From: Haladaptatus sp. R4
GTDB taxonomy: Archaea > Halobacteriota > Halobacteria > Halobacteriales > Haladaptataceae
DNA length: 64,000 nt
Assembly: GCF_001625445.1 (NCBI RefSeq)
Contig: NZ_LWHG01000028.1
Coordinates: forward strand, 62,001-126,000
Direction of reading: 5' to 3'
Positions 28,046-36,762 of the stretch are shown piece after piece. The notes under the pieces are model-generated. The model was not told where the DNA came from, did no database searches, and worked only from the letters and a program-made list of their open reading frames with translations. A program made the translations under genes and the position numbers. Each line of letters starts with the position of its first letter. Positions within the stretch are counted from its first letter, which is position 1.

Positions 28046-28046
28046 G

Positions 28047-29056
28047 TTATCGAACCCACCGAAGCCATTTTCCGTGTTGTTCGTAGGCGAGTAACCGTCG
28101 GTACTCCTCGCCGTCGAACCAATCGAGCGCGAAAGCTCCTTCCCACTCTTCCGCCGACGCGTGACCGGACAACCAGTGGAGCGGTCGTTCCTCCGCGGCA
28201 GTTTCGATCCGCGTCCGGAGTCGGTCCTGTGCCGTTTCCGGGAGTTGATATCGCATCTGCGTGTCGAACACGCAGACCGGAACGTCCGACGGAATCCCCG
28301 CGAGAACGTCGGGGAGTTCCTCGACCGCGTCCCCCTGTCGAAGTTCGAGCGGTTCCGACGCGCGACGTTCGTGGCCCCCCGGAGGAGTCGATGACGGTCC
28401 TCGTGTTCCGGCCAGACGAGCGCTCGAAGCCAACGAGCGTCCGTTTCGTCCCGCACGTCGAGCGGGTTCAGGTCGATGCCGATGCGGGAGGCGACTCGTG
28501 GAAACTCGTCCGGAAGCGGTGGGGACCGTTCGCTCCTGATTTCCGAATCGAGGATGCACTCGCCGGTGCCGTAGCGCCCCTCGTCGCCGTAATCGTAGAC
28601 GTATCGGTCCCAACAGAGGTTGAGGCCGCCGCTGGGCCCGAGTTCGACTAGCGCGAGCGGTTCGCCGCCGACTTCGTTCGAAATGTGAGAAAACGCCGGA
28701 AAGAGCGCGGTACAGCGCCGAACCGCGTTCGTCTGCGTTCTACGATTTCGCAAGAGTGGTAGCAGTTCGTCCTCGTGTTCGGCGCAAAACTCTCGGAACG
28801 GGGGGAACGGGTCGGCAGTTTTGGGGTCGTCCGTGACGCTCGGATAGAAATCGGTCAGGGGGTGCGAGACGCCGCTGAGCAGGTGCCAGTGAACCGCGGC
28901 GAACAGAATGTTCGGCGTGCCGCGCTTCGGCGGGATTTCCTCGGCGAGCGAGAGCAGATACGGGTCGTCGGCGACGCCACGCGCCAGTTTCTCGTACAGG
29001 GGCGACGTTCCGACACACCAGTCTGCGAACCACTCGAACTCCTCGGCGAGACTCAT
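28047..29056 (-). pseudogene. DUF2332 family protein, frame broken by one base
   Basis: The first two thirds (ATG 29056, starting MSLAEEFEWFADWCVGTSPL) carry the DUF2332 core VELGPSGGLNLCWDRYVYDY and end the family text near LLRGATNVARR. The last third is in the neighbouring frame, from about 28360: EPLELRQGDAVEELPDVL, VFDTQMRYQLPETAQDRL and the C-terminus HWLSGHASAEEWEGAF. The shift lies between about 28350 and 28380, close to a run of six C on the plus strand, and has the sign of one missing base. DUF2332 proteins are about 330 residues and of unknown function; the sequence suggests a methyltransferase-like fold. Confidence 0.8.
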
Positions 29057-29101
29057 ATGGGAAACGATTGGAGACTCGGAGTGTAAGCGTTGCCACCAAA
29101 A

Positions 29102-29108
29102 TTTTATT
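29102..29108 (+). promoter_or_regulatory. TATA box of the isomerase-like gene
   Basis: TTTTATT lies about 26-32 bases before the ATG at 29134, supporting that start over an in-frame ATG at 29068. Confidence 0.55.
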
Positions 29109-29133
29109 CTCGAACGGGGTAATCGTTCATAAC

Positions 29134-30105
29134 ATGGACATCGGCGTTCACACACCACCACTGTACGGCGAATCGCTCGAAGACGCGCTCGAATATCTGA
29201 ACGACATCGGCGTGGACGCCATCGAACCCGGCGTCGGCGGCTTCCCCGGCGACACGCACCTTCCGCGCGACGAGTACCTGGGCGACGAGGACGCACAGGC
29301 GGAACTCCACGACCTGCTCGCCGAGCACGACATGCGCATCAGCGCGCTGGCGACGCACAACAACCCGATCCATCCGGACGACGAGACGGCCGAGGAGGCG
29401 GACACGGAACTCCGCGAGGCCATCGAACTCGCCGACCAGTTGGACGTCGGCACCGTCACCTGCTTCTCCGGCCTTCCTGCGGGGGGCCCGAACGACGAGT
29501 ACCCGAACTGGATCACCGCGCCGTGGCCCACCGAGCACGCCGAGGCGCTCGAATACCAGTGGGAAGACGTGGCGATTCCGTACTGGCAGGAACTGGAGGC
29601 GTTCGCCGACGACCACGACGTCGACCTCGCCATCGAGATGCACCCGAACATGCTCGTCCACGAACCCGCCGGGATGCTCGAACTTCGCCAGGCGACGGGC
29701 GAGCGCGTCGGCGCGAACTTCGACCCCAGCCACCTCTACTGGCAGGGCATCGACGTTCCCGAGGCTATCCGCCTGCTCGGCGAACACGACGCCATCCACC
29801 ACTTCCACGCCAAGGACACGAAGGTGTACGAGTCCCAGGCCCGCTACAAGGGCGTCCTCGACACCACGCCGTACACCGACGAAGCGGACCGCTCGTGGCT
29901 GTTCCGCTCGGTCGGCTACGGCCACGGTGAAGAACACTGGAAGGACATCGTGAGCGCCCTCCGCCTCGTGGAGTACGACGGCGCGCTCTCCATCGAACAC
30001 GAGGACTCGCTCACCAGTTCCCGCGAAGGGTTGGAGAAGGCCGTCGAGTTGCTCCAGCGCGCCGTCTTCCGGACCACGCCCGGCGACGCCTACTGGGCGG
30101 AATAA
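29134..30105 (+). CDS. Sugar phosphate isomerase/epimerase family TIM-barrel protein
   Basis: This is a 323-residue protein starting MDIGVHTPPLYGESLEDALEYL. It has the xylose-isomerase-like TIM barrel. Metal ligands are visible in AIEMHPNM (Glu), ANFDPSHLYWQG (Asp and His), HFHAKDTK (His and Asp) and ALSIEHEDS (Glu). The family includes sugar isomerases, epimerases and 3-keto-sugar enzymes. Beside two Gfo/Idh/MocA dehydrogenases it could take part in an oxidise-then-isomerise sugar route, which is inference from context. Confidence 0.9.
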   Translation: MDIGVHTPPLYGESLEDALEYLNDIGVDAIEPGVGGFPGDTHLPRDEYLGDEDAQAELHDLLAEHDMRISALATHNNPIHPDDETAEEADTELREAIELADQLDVGTVTCFSGLPAGGPNDEYPNWITAPWPTEHAEALEYQWEDVAIPYWQELEAFADDHDVDLAIEMHPNMLVHEPAGMLELRQATGERVGANFDPSHLYWQGIDVPEAIRLLGEHDAIHHFHAKDTKVYESQARYKGVLDTTPYTDEADRSWLFRSVGYGHGEEHWKDIVSALRLVEYDGALSIEHEDSLTSSREGLEKAVELLQRAVFRTTPGDAYWAE

Positions 30106-30114
30106 GTCACGAAA

Positions 30115-30570
30115 TCACAAATCCGCGACGAGCGGTTCGGGGTAGAGCGTCTCCTCTCCCTCGGAAAACACGGTCGGGGACAGCCAGACGCACTCGATTT
30201 CTTCGTCCAATTCTGCTTCGTAGCCCGAGAACTCGTCCTCCTCGTACGGCCACGACTCCGCGATGTTCGCTTGGTAGACGCGCCACACTTCGTGCTGTTT
30301 CTGTCCGTCGGTCGTGAACACCTCTTCGTACGTTCCGACCTCCCGAACGTTCGAGAGCGAGACGCCCAACTCCTCGTCGAACTCGCGGTGAAGGGCGTCC
30401 TCGCTGTGTTCGCCGAATTCGACGCCGCCGCCGAGCGGGTAGTAAAACGACTCGCCGTTCGGGTGGTAGTCGCGGGCGACGAGGAGTTCTTCGAGGTGAG
30501 AGTTTTCGTCGTGGTGATTTTTACGGCGAACCAGACCGCGCGCCGAGACGCGGATGTGTCGTTCGGGCAT
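30115..30570 (-). CDS. Nudix hydrolase
   Basis: This 151-residue protein has a complete Nudix box: GGGVEFGEHSEDALHREFDE followed by ELGV (residues about 47-70), with the REFxEE core that binds the metals. It hydrolyses a nucleoside diphosphate linked to another group; the substrate is unknown. It converges with the isomerase gene, with a nine-base gap. Confidence 0.9.
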   Translation of the reverse strand: MPERHIRVSARGLVRRKNHHDENSHLEELLVARDYHPNGESFYYPLGGGVEFGEHSEDALHREFDEELGVSLSNVREVGTYEEVFTTDGQKQHEVWRVYQANIAESWPYEEDEFSGYEAELDEEIECVWLSPTVFSEGEETLYPEPLVADL

Positions 30571-30657
30571 GGGATTCGGTACGAGTGTTGGCTACGTGAT
30601 GGGACTATCGGAAATCGGTTCTGATAGAATTCGTCTCGACGAGAGATGTCTGGTGGC

Positions 30658-30712
30658 CTTGTGAATGCAGTTACCGAGAACACTACCTCGAAAGCCCCCA
30701 TCCGTTCGCGGT
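30658..30712 (-). repeat. Inverted copy of the 73-base repeat unit
   Basis: Read on the minus strand, this matches the first tandem unit at 31454-31506 over some 53 bases with about six differences. Shared parts are GACCGCGAACGGA, GGGGGCTTTCGAGG and TTCTCGGTAACTGCA. Confidence 0.75.
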
Positions 30713-30929
30713 CCTCCGGAAGACGTTCCGGCTCACATTCGTTCGCGGGCTGCGACTTCCGTGGCCACACTCACGTTCGTTCGTGTGACGCTCGGCCAAC
30801 ATCTCTCATCCGCTCGCTCCTTCGTCGCTCACTACTTCGAGAGGGGTCGGCGAGATGACCACGGTAAACGCGAGTTCAGTCGGAACGAGTTCCGACAACG
30901 TCCCTCTCACTGCGTTCGCGGGACCAGGC

Positions 30930-31096
30930 GGCCCCTTTCATCCCACCCGACCGTAACGCCCCGCACCACACGCCTCCCCAACCGATTCGCTCCGGGAGAG
31001 CGTTGCCCTCCCGTGCTCCCGTTCGCACGCTCACGGGAACTCCACTCCTTCCAGTCGTTCCGCTCATCCACCGTCAGAGCTTCGCTCTGACGAGCC
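30930..31096 (-). repeat. Left half of the inverted composite repeat
   Basis: On the minus strand this holds, in order, a hairpin GTCAGAGCGAAGCTCTGAC with flanking GGCTCG and GGTGGAT (31066-31096), then GAGCGAATCGGTTGGGGAGG (30971-30992), then GATGAAAGGGGCCG (30930-30943). The same three modules recur on the plus strand at 31248-31375, with the first two in swapped order. Confidence 0.7.
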
Positions 31097-31247
31097 ATTC
31101 GTTCGCTACCGCTCACGAAGACCTCGCACGATAGCCAGTCAGGTCCTCAGCCGACCGTTGGCTTCGGACCTGCTGGCCTGCGCGCCACCCGGCTGGACGG
31201 GCTACACGATACGAACCAACCGCACGGCGCGCGCGAAAAACGCGCGC

Positions 31248-31375
31248 GAGCGAATCGGTTGGGGAGGATGTGGCCCGGTGTGGGGCGGTTGCGGTGCTGT
31301 GTTTGGGTGTCCTCGTGAATGGAGTGAACGAGGGCTCGTCAGAGCTTTGCTCTGACGGTGGATTGAAAGGGGCCG
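31248..31375 (+). repeat. Right half of the inverted composite repeat
   Basis: The plus strand carries GAGCGAATCGGTTGGGGAGG (31248-31267), then the hairpin GTCAGAGCTTTGCTCTGAC with flanking GGCTCG and GGTGGAT (31333-31363), then TTGAAAGGGGCCG (31363-31375). The hairpin loop differs from the left copy while the stem is kept. Confidence 0.7.
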
Positions 31376-31453
31376 TCCGCTCGCGCACCGTTTAGTCGCT
31401 GTGTAGGCTCTATCCACGCGAGCGGTGCTGAGAGCGTGGATATCCTGCACAGC

Positions 31454-31672
31454 GACCGCGAACGGACGGGGGCTTTCGAGGTCGTCTTCTCGGTAACTGC
31501 AATCACAAAACCATCAAAAACTCGTCGTAGCGAGCGTGGCGGGGGCTTTCGAGGCGGTCTGCTTCGCAGCAACTGTAATCACACACCCATCAAACACCGC
31601 TTTTCGTAGCGGACGGGATTTTCGAGGCCCCTCTCAGCAACTGCAATCGCAACGGAAGCAAAACCACGACTC
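31454..31672 (+). repeat. Three degenerate tandem repeats with an exact 73-base period
   Basis: The core GGGGGCTTTCGAG starts at 31468 and 31541, and a decayed form (CGGGATTTTCGAGG) starts at 31614. Each core is followed by a variable hairpin-like part, then by AACTGCAATCAC or close variants, and by an ACCATCAAA-like block in the first two units. Confidence 0.8.
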
Positions 31673-31836
31673 TGAAATCGCTCTTCACTCAGTAGTGTCT
31701 TTCAGTACTATTCAGTAGAAAATAGTATTTTTCAGTATCTCGTTGATTTCACGATTTCACTCCTCCTCATTCCATCGTCCATCCTTGCCCTAGCCATCAA
31801 ACACTAAGCCCCTTCCCGGACAATTGAAACCCGATC

Positions 31837-32937
31837 ATGACACTGAAAATCGGTGTGTTGGGGTATCGATTCATGGGGAAGGCTCACGCCAACGCCATGG
31901 CCCGACTGCCAATGTTTTTCCCGGACGCGCCGGACATCGAACGCCACACGCTCATCGGCCGGAACGAGGAGGCGCTCGCGGAGGCCGCCGAGCGACTGGG
32001 ATTCGAACACACGAGTACGGATTGGGAGGAAGTGATCGACGAGGTGGACGTTTTCTACAACCTCGGGCCGAACTTCGTCCACGCCGAACCGTCCATCGCG
32101 GCGCTGGAGGCGGGTGTACCCGTCCTCTGTGAGAAGCCGCTCGCGGCGAACCTGGCGAACGCGGAGCGGATGGCCGACGCCGCGGAAGCGGCAGGCGTGC
32201 CGACCGCGACGGCGTTCAACTACCGGTACATCCCGGCGATTCAGTACGCAAAGAATCTCATCGAGGACGGCGAACTCGGCGAGATTCACCAGTTCCGAGG
32301 GCGCTACCTACAGGATTGGCTGGTGGACCCCGACGCGCCGTGGTCGTGGCGCAACGACGAGGAACTGGCTGGTAGCGGCGCGCTCGGCGACCTCGGCGCG
32401 CACACCATCGACCTCGCGCGCTTCCTCGTCGGCGACGTGGAGCGCGTGTCGGGGCACCTCCGAACGTTCGTCGACGAGCGCCCGGTAGATAACGGAAGCG
32501 AGACCAAACCCGTCACGGTGGACGACGCCTACTCCGCGCAGGCCGAACTGGAAGGAAACGTCATGGCGACGTTCGAAGCCTCGCGGTTCGCCGACGGGCA
32601 CAAGAACGACCACTCCATCGAGATTCACGGCTCGGAGGGCAGCCTGAAGTTCTCGCTCGAACGGCTCAACGAACTGGAGGTCCTGCGCGGCGACGACCGC
32701 GGCTACGAGACGATTCTCGTGACCGACGAGTCCGACCCGTACATCGACCACTGGTGGCCGCCGGGCCACGTCATCGGGTGGGAACACACGTTCGTCCACG
32801 AGAACTACGAGTTCCTCACAGCAGTGGAATCAGGAGAGGAGTACCGTCCGAACTTCGACGATGGGCTGGAGATTCAGAAGGTGCTGGACGCTATCGAGCG
32901 AAGCGACGAGAGCAGCGAGTGGGTCACCGTCGAATAG
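31837..32937 (+). CDS. Gfo/Idh/MocA family oxidoreductase
   Basis: This is a 366-residue enzyme. The Rossmann start is KIGVLGYRFMGKAHANAM, the EKP motif is CEKPLAANLANAERM (near residue 98), and the catalytic segment is GSGALGDLGAHTIDLARFL. It resembles the group of sugar dehydrogenases with a long C-terminal domain ending in a GWEHTFVHENYEFLTAVESG region. With the MocA gene at 26978 and the TIM-barrel gene it suggests stepwise sugar oxidation. It follows the non-coding repeat region and has no obvious operon partner. Confidence 0.9.
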   Translation: MTLKIGVLGYRFMGKAHANAMARLPMFFPDAPDIERHTLIGRNEEALAEAAERLGFEHTSTDWEEVIDEVDVFYNLGPNFVHAEPSIAALEAGVPVLCEKPLAANLANAERMADAAEAAGVPTATAFNYRYIPAIQYAKNLIEDGELGEIHQFRGRYLQDWLVDPDAPWSWRNDEELAGSGALGDLGAHTIDLARFLVGDVERVSGHLRTFVDERPVDNGSETKPVTVDDAYSAQAELEGNVMATFEASRFADGHKNDHSIEIHGSEGSLKFSLERLNELEVLRGDDRGYETILVTDESDPYIDHWWPPGHVIGWEHTFVHENYEFLTAVESGEEYRPNFDDGLEIQKVLDAIERSDESSEWVTVE

Positions 32938-32952
32938 GATTCGTTTTCCAGT

Positions 32953-33804
32953 TCAGTACTCCCACGTTCCCTCGTCGGTGACGACGGAGCTAAGGAGGTT
33001 GGTCGGGGTCGCGTCGTAGGCCGGGTTGGCGACCGCGAAGCCCTCGGCCGGTTCCCGGATGACCTCGCTGCCGGAGCGGAAGTCGTTCTCGAAGCGGAAC
33101 GCCTCGCCGACGATTTTCGCGCTGGACCCGACGGAAGTGACCGGGACTCCGACTTCGTTCGCGGTGGCGACGAGCGGGAAGGTCCCGACGCGGTTGTAGA
33201 GGGTTTCGTCCACGATGCAGTCCATGCCGGTGAACACGCGGTCACATTCGGGCAGGTAGTGACCGGCGGCGCTGTCGATGATGAGCGTCACGTCCACTTG
33301 GTCGATTTCGCCGAGTACGCGGGCGGTCTTCCGTCCGAGATAGCGCGGACGGGCTTCCATGACGTACACGTCGAGGTACGCGCCGTTCGCCACGGCCGTT
33401 TCGACGGCTTCCAGCACGGTGGAGGAGTAATCGTGGGTCAGCAGCGTCATGCCGTCCTTGAACAGCGGTGCGGCGTTCTCGGCGGCGCGGCGCTTGGCGG
33501 TCATGACCTGTTCGACGACGCTGTCGATGGCCGCTTGCATGTTCTCCTTTGCCTGTTCGACCGACTCGTTGTCCGACTCCGTGACCATCGTCACGATCGC
33601 ACGCTGGGTCGTGACGAGCGACGCGTGGGAGGGATTCGCCCGACGGAGCACGCTGCTGTTGTGGTCGAGCGCACGCTCGAACTCCTCGACCGTCTCGAAA
33701 TCGCGGTCGTTGAGGTCCGAGAGCGCCCTCGCTGCCTTGACCGCGACGGTCGAGGAGCTGTGTGTTTGCATCTCCTGTATCTCCTCGACTGTCTCGTCTA
33801 TCAT
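32953..33804 (-). CDS. eIF-2B alpha/beta/delta family protein (possible sugar-phosphate isomerase)
   Basis: This 283-residue protein has the eIF-2B-like fold: an N-terminal helical part with VAVKAARALSDL and a C-terminal Rossmann-like part with LTHDYSSTVLEAV, VYVMEARPRYLGR and DCIVDETLYNRVGTFPLVATA. Archaeal members include ribose-1,5-bisphosphate isomerase, methylthioribose-1-phosphate isomerase and uncharacterised homologues of the translation factor. The sequence alone does not decide; annotation as a translation factor would be unsafe. Its position next to sugar genes fits a sugar-phosphate role. Confidence 0.85.
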   Translation of the reverse strand: MIDETVEEIQEMQTHSSSTVAVKAARALSDLNDRDFETVEEFERALDHNSSVLRRANPSHASLVTTQRAIVTMVTESDNESVEQAKENMQAAIDSVVEQVMTAKRRAAENAAPLFKDGMTLLTHDYSSTVLEAVETAVANGAYLDVYVMEARPRYLGRKTARVLGEIDQVDVTLIIDSAAGHYLPECDRVFTGMDCIVDETLYNRVGTFPLVATANEVGVPVTSVGSSAKIVGEAFRFENDFRSGSEVIREPAEGFAVANPAYDATPTNLLSSVVTDEGTWEY

Positions 33805-33835
33805 GACCTAACGAAGTTCGCCGGGCTACAAGATT

Positions 33836-33907
33836 GTTCTGGGTCTGCGGTTGGCGGTCGTTCCGGGTCTGCGACCGATGGTCGTTCCCGGCCTCGGTTT
33901 GACGACC
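33836..33907. repeat. Three degenerate 24-base tandem repeats
   Basis: Units begin at 33836, 33860 and 33884, each starting GTTCYSGG and ending in GGTC or GACC. The repeat is upstream of the eIF-2B-family gene and may be a replication-slippage product. Confidence 0.5.
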
Positions 33908-34039
33908 GTCCCGAGTCGGGAGTGATCCCGTTCGGAGGGGGTTCGGACCGTCCCAGAACTGCGTTCGATTTCACCGCGCCCAAAGCTGACAACTGAATTG
34001 GGCGAACGGTTTACATTCGCCGGACGCTAACCGATTCCC

Positions 34040-34345
34040 ATGACCGTTCCCGTTCGATACTACTGCCCTCACTGCGGTGCGATTGCGACGCTCGACCGGC
34101 GAGCCAATCTGGCCGACAAATCGGTGACTGCCGACCCGCTGGATGGATGGACGTACGCCAACGCCTACGACGACTTCGAGGACACGGACGGCGTCGAAAT
34201 CGTCTGTGGTGCGAGCGAAACCGACGGCGATGGCTGCGGCGAACTGTACTACCTCAACTTCATCCGATACGAAAACGGGGAGGAACTCGACCCAGAGGTG
34301 CCGCTCCGTCCCGAAGACGCCCCGAACTTCGACTTTCGGACGTAG
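34040..34345 (+). CDS. Small zinc-ribbon protein, haloarchaeal hypothetical
   Basis: This is a 101-residue protein. The N-terminus YYCPHCGAIATLDRRANLADKS has one CxxC knuckle. A further Cys pair (VCGASETDGDGCGELYYLNF) would complete a zinc ribbon. I do not recognise a named family. The stop codon (34343-34345) falls within the first unit of a 17-base tandem repeat. Confidence 0.7.
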   Translation: MTVPVRYYCPHCGAIATLDRRANLADKSVTADPLDGWTYANAYDDFEDTDGVEIVCGASETDGDGCGELYYLNFIRYENGEELDPEVPLRPEDAPNFDFRT

Positions 34346-34419
34346 TGGATATTCGGACGTAGTGGATATTCGGACGTAGTGGATATTCGGACGTAGTGGA
34401 TATTCGGACGTAGTGGATA
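34335..34419. repeat. Five tandem copies of a 17-base unit
   Basis: The unit TTCGGACGTAGTGGATA repeats exactly from 34335 to 34419. The first copy includes the TAG stop codon of the zinc-ribbon gene, so every copy carries that same TAG. This looks like slippage-type expansion of the gene end. Confidence 0.9.
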
Positions 34420-34431
34420 CGGGTCCCGCTC

Positions 34432-34974
34432 TCACTCGTGCACGTTGAGGTGAAACCCCCACTCGTACGTCCTCCCCACGACGGTGTACTCGTCCTCGAA
34501 CCGATAGCTTCCCGACGGATAACAGGACTCCATCGCTTCGTGGGTCAGCACCGACCACTCGACGTGTGCCCCCTCGCCGGGGTCGAACCGCCGATTCTCG
34601 GTTGCAGTCCCACCGTAGGACAGCTTCGACCACCAACACCCGTCGTGGTGGTCCCCCGGATCGGCCTCGTACTTGAGAACGAGTTTCGAGCCATCGGCCG
34701 CGATGCCGAGGACGTCCGCGAACGGCGCGGGATAGCTGAATCGAAACGAACGGGGCTCGTCGCCCGTGTATTCGAACCGGACGCGGATTCGTGCCGGATG
34801 TTCCGCCGTGGGTTCGGAAAGTAGCTCCGCTGAGAGCGCGGCAGGGAACTTCTCGGGAACGGAGTCATTGTCGATCGTAAATCGGGATACCCCCCGTGTA
34901 TCGTGAAGGATATTCCCCAAACAGCCCGCAGTCACACTCGTTCCCAACGTTCCCAGCAACGCTCGTCGTCGCAT
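34432..34974 (-). CDS. Secreted lipoprotein of unknown function
   Basis: This is a 180-residue protein. The N-terminus RRRALLGTLGTSVTAGCLG has a Tat-like double arginine and a lipobox TAGC (Cys18), so it should be exported and lipid-anchored. The mature part has beta-sandwich-like stretches such as ARIRVRFEYTGDEPRSFRFS and ends in a strand YEWGFHLNVHE. I recognise no family; many haloarchaea encode similar single lipoproteins. Confidence 0.72.
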   Translation of the reverse strand: MRRRALLGTLGTSVTAGCLGNILHDTRGVSRFTIDNDSVPEKFPAALSAELLSEPTAEHPARIRVRFEYTGDEPRSFRFSYPAPFADVLGIAADGSKLVLKYEADPGDHHDGCWWSKLSYGGTATENRRFDPGEGAHVEWSVLTHEAMESCYPSGSYRFEDEYTVVGRTYEWGFHLNVHE

Positions 34975-35070
34975 ATGTCAACACTATTGTCATCCAGAGT
35001 ATCAATATCTTTTGATTGGTGAAAGAAGTATTGAACCTATCACTCGACGACCGGCACTATACTGCTCGAA

Positions 35071-36573
35071 TCAGCCTTTGATGTTGCAGACCGGAACGGT
35101 CCGTGCGACTTTGTCGCCGATTCCGAGCGCATCGGACACCCGAACGACTTCGTTCACGTCCTTGTAGACGCCCGGCGCTTCCTCGGCGACCGTCGCACCG
35201 CTCTGGGCTTTGACGAAGATTTGCTCTCCCGCCAACTCCTCCCGAACGTCTTCGCCCCAGTACTCCCGCTTGGCCTGCGTGCGACTCATCACCCGGCCCG
35301 CACCGTGTGCGGTCGAGCCGAAACTACGCTCCATCGACGCCTCGCCGCCTCGGAGAACGTAGCTTCCCGTCCCCATACTGCCGGGGATGATGACGGGTTG
35401 GCCGACGTCGAGATACGCGCCCGGTACCTCGGGATGTCCCGCCGGAAACGCCCGCGTCGCGCCCTTCCGGTGGACGAACAGTTCTCGCTTCTCGCGGTCG
35501 ACGGCTTCATCGTCTCCCACTGGTTCCCCCTCCGACCCAACCCCCACGACGTGCGTTTCCTTCTTGGCGATGTTGTGGGCCACGTCGTACAGCAACTCCA
35601 TGTCCATCGCTCGCCACGGCCGGTCGAACACGTCCTCGAACACCTCCCGCGTCCGGTGCATGACCAGCTGGCGGTTCACCCACGCGAAGTTGATGGCCGC
35701 ACCCATCGCCGCGTAGTACTCCTCGGCGAGTCGGCTTCCGGCCGGTGCCGCGGCGAGTTCCTTGTCCGGAAGCCGCGACAACAGGTCGGAGTGCGTCCGC
35801 TCGATCTTTCGCAGGTAATCCGTACAGACCTGGTGACCCAACCCCCGACTGCCGCAGTGGATGAGAACGACGATTTGCCCCTCGGACAGTCCGTACGCCT
35901 CCGCAACGTCGTCACGGAACACGTCCGCCACGCGCTGGACTTCGAGGAAGTGGTTGCCGCTGCCCAGACTGCCCAACTGGTTTTTCCCGCGATTTTTCGC
36001 TTTTTCAGAGACCGCCGTCGGGTCGCTCTCCTCTCGAACACCCTCGTCCTCGCAGTGTGCGAGGTCGGCGTCCGTCGCGTAGCCCTCCTCCAGCGCCCAT
36101 GCCAGGCCGCGGTCCAGCACCTCGTTTACCGTGTCGATTCCCGCCTCCACGACACCACCGCCGCCCAATCCGGACGGAATCGCGTCGAACAGTTCCTCCA
36201 CGAGTTCCTCCTCGTGGCCGCGCACGTCCTCGGCCGTCAGGTTCGTCCGCATCATCCTGACGCCGCAGTTGATGTCGTAGCCGACCGCCCCCGGCGAGAT
36301 ACAGCCGTTTTCCGCGTCGATCCCGGCGACGCCGCCGACCGGAAAGCCGTACCCTTGGTGTCCGTCCGGCATGCAGACCGCGTACTTCACCACTCCCGGT
36401 AGACTGGTCGCGTTCTGCAACTGCTGGAGCGTCTTGTCCTCCGCTATTTCGGCGAGCAGTTCCTCGCTGGCGAGGACGCGCGCGGGCGTCCCCATCCCTT
36501 CTCCCTGTGGAATCTCCCAAACGTACTCCTCCACCTGTTCGAGCGTGATGTCCCCCGCGGTGTACGTTTTCAT
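35071..36573 (-). CDS. rtcB: RNA-splicing ligase RtcB (tRNA-splicing ligase)
   Basis: This 500-residue ligase joins tRNA halves after intron removal, using GTP and Mn2+. Family marks are PDGHQGYGFPVGGVA, the metal-binding segment GYDINCGVRMM with the conserved Cys, GSLGSGNHFLEVQ with the conserved His, and IHCGSRGLGHQV. The guanylylated His is expected in STAHGAGRVMSR near residue 400, and the conserved C-terminal KG completes the protein. The gene is preceded on the same strand by archease, its activator (189-base gap), which is the usual archaeal pair. Confidence 0.96.
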   Translation of the reverse strand: MKTYTAGDITLEQVEEYVWEIPQGEGMGTPARVLASEELLAEIAEDKTLQQLQNATSLPGVVKYAVCMPDGHQGYGFPVGGVAGIDAENGCISPGAVGYDINCGVRMMRTNLTAEDVRGHEEELVEELFDAIPSGLGGGGVVEAGIDTVNEVLDRGLAWALEEGYATDADLAHCEDEGVREESDPTAVSEKAKNRGKNQLGSLGSGNHFLEVQRVADVFRDDVAEAYGLSEGQIVVLIHCGSRGLGHQVCTDYLRKIERTHSDLLSRLPDKELAAAPAGSRLAEEYYAAMGAAINFAWVNRQLVMHRTREVFEDVFDRPWRAMDMELLYDVAHNIAKKETHVVGVGSEGEPVGDDEAVDREKRELFVHRKGATRAFPAGHPEVPGAYLDVGQPVIIPGSMGTGSYVLRGGEASMERSFGSTAHGAGRVMSRTQAKREYWGEDVREELAGEQIFVKAQSGATVAEEAPGVYKDVNEVVRVSDALGIGDKVARTVPVCNIKG

Positions 36574-36762
36574 ACGTAGGATGTTCGGGAGCGACCGCCG
36601 AAGCTATTTCGGGGACCGTGATGGAGGGTCGGTCGTGAGTTGCCACTCCGGTTCGTCTCGGTGGGTGTGAGAGTTCCGGAACGAGTTTGGAAGAATCTCG
36701 TCCGCTCGTTACGAAGGGAGACATCTGGTTTTTCCGGGAGAGAAATTACCGACCCCCGCTTT

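Larger units (their letters stand above)
30571..31836. other. 1.27-kb non-coding repeat-rich region
   Basis: No gene with haloarchaeal codon use is present. The region is packed with hairpin modules. Left copies on the minus strand (30658-31096) mirror right copies on the plus strand (31248-31500). Three tandem units with a 73-base period follow (31454-31672), and an AT-rich lead reaches the next gene (31680-31836). The modules are described in separate entries. Confidence 0.75.

Noticed and set aside
31454-31672. CRISPR array
   Set aside because: The units are 73 bases long with diverged sequence and no distinct short repeat and unique spacer pattern; no cas genes are nearby.
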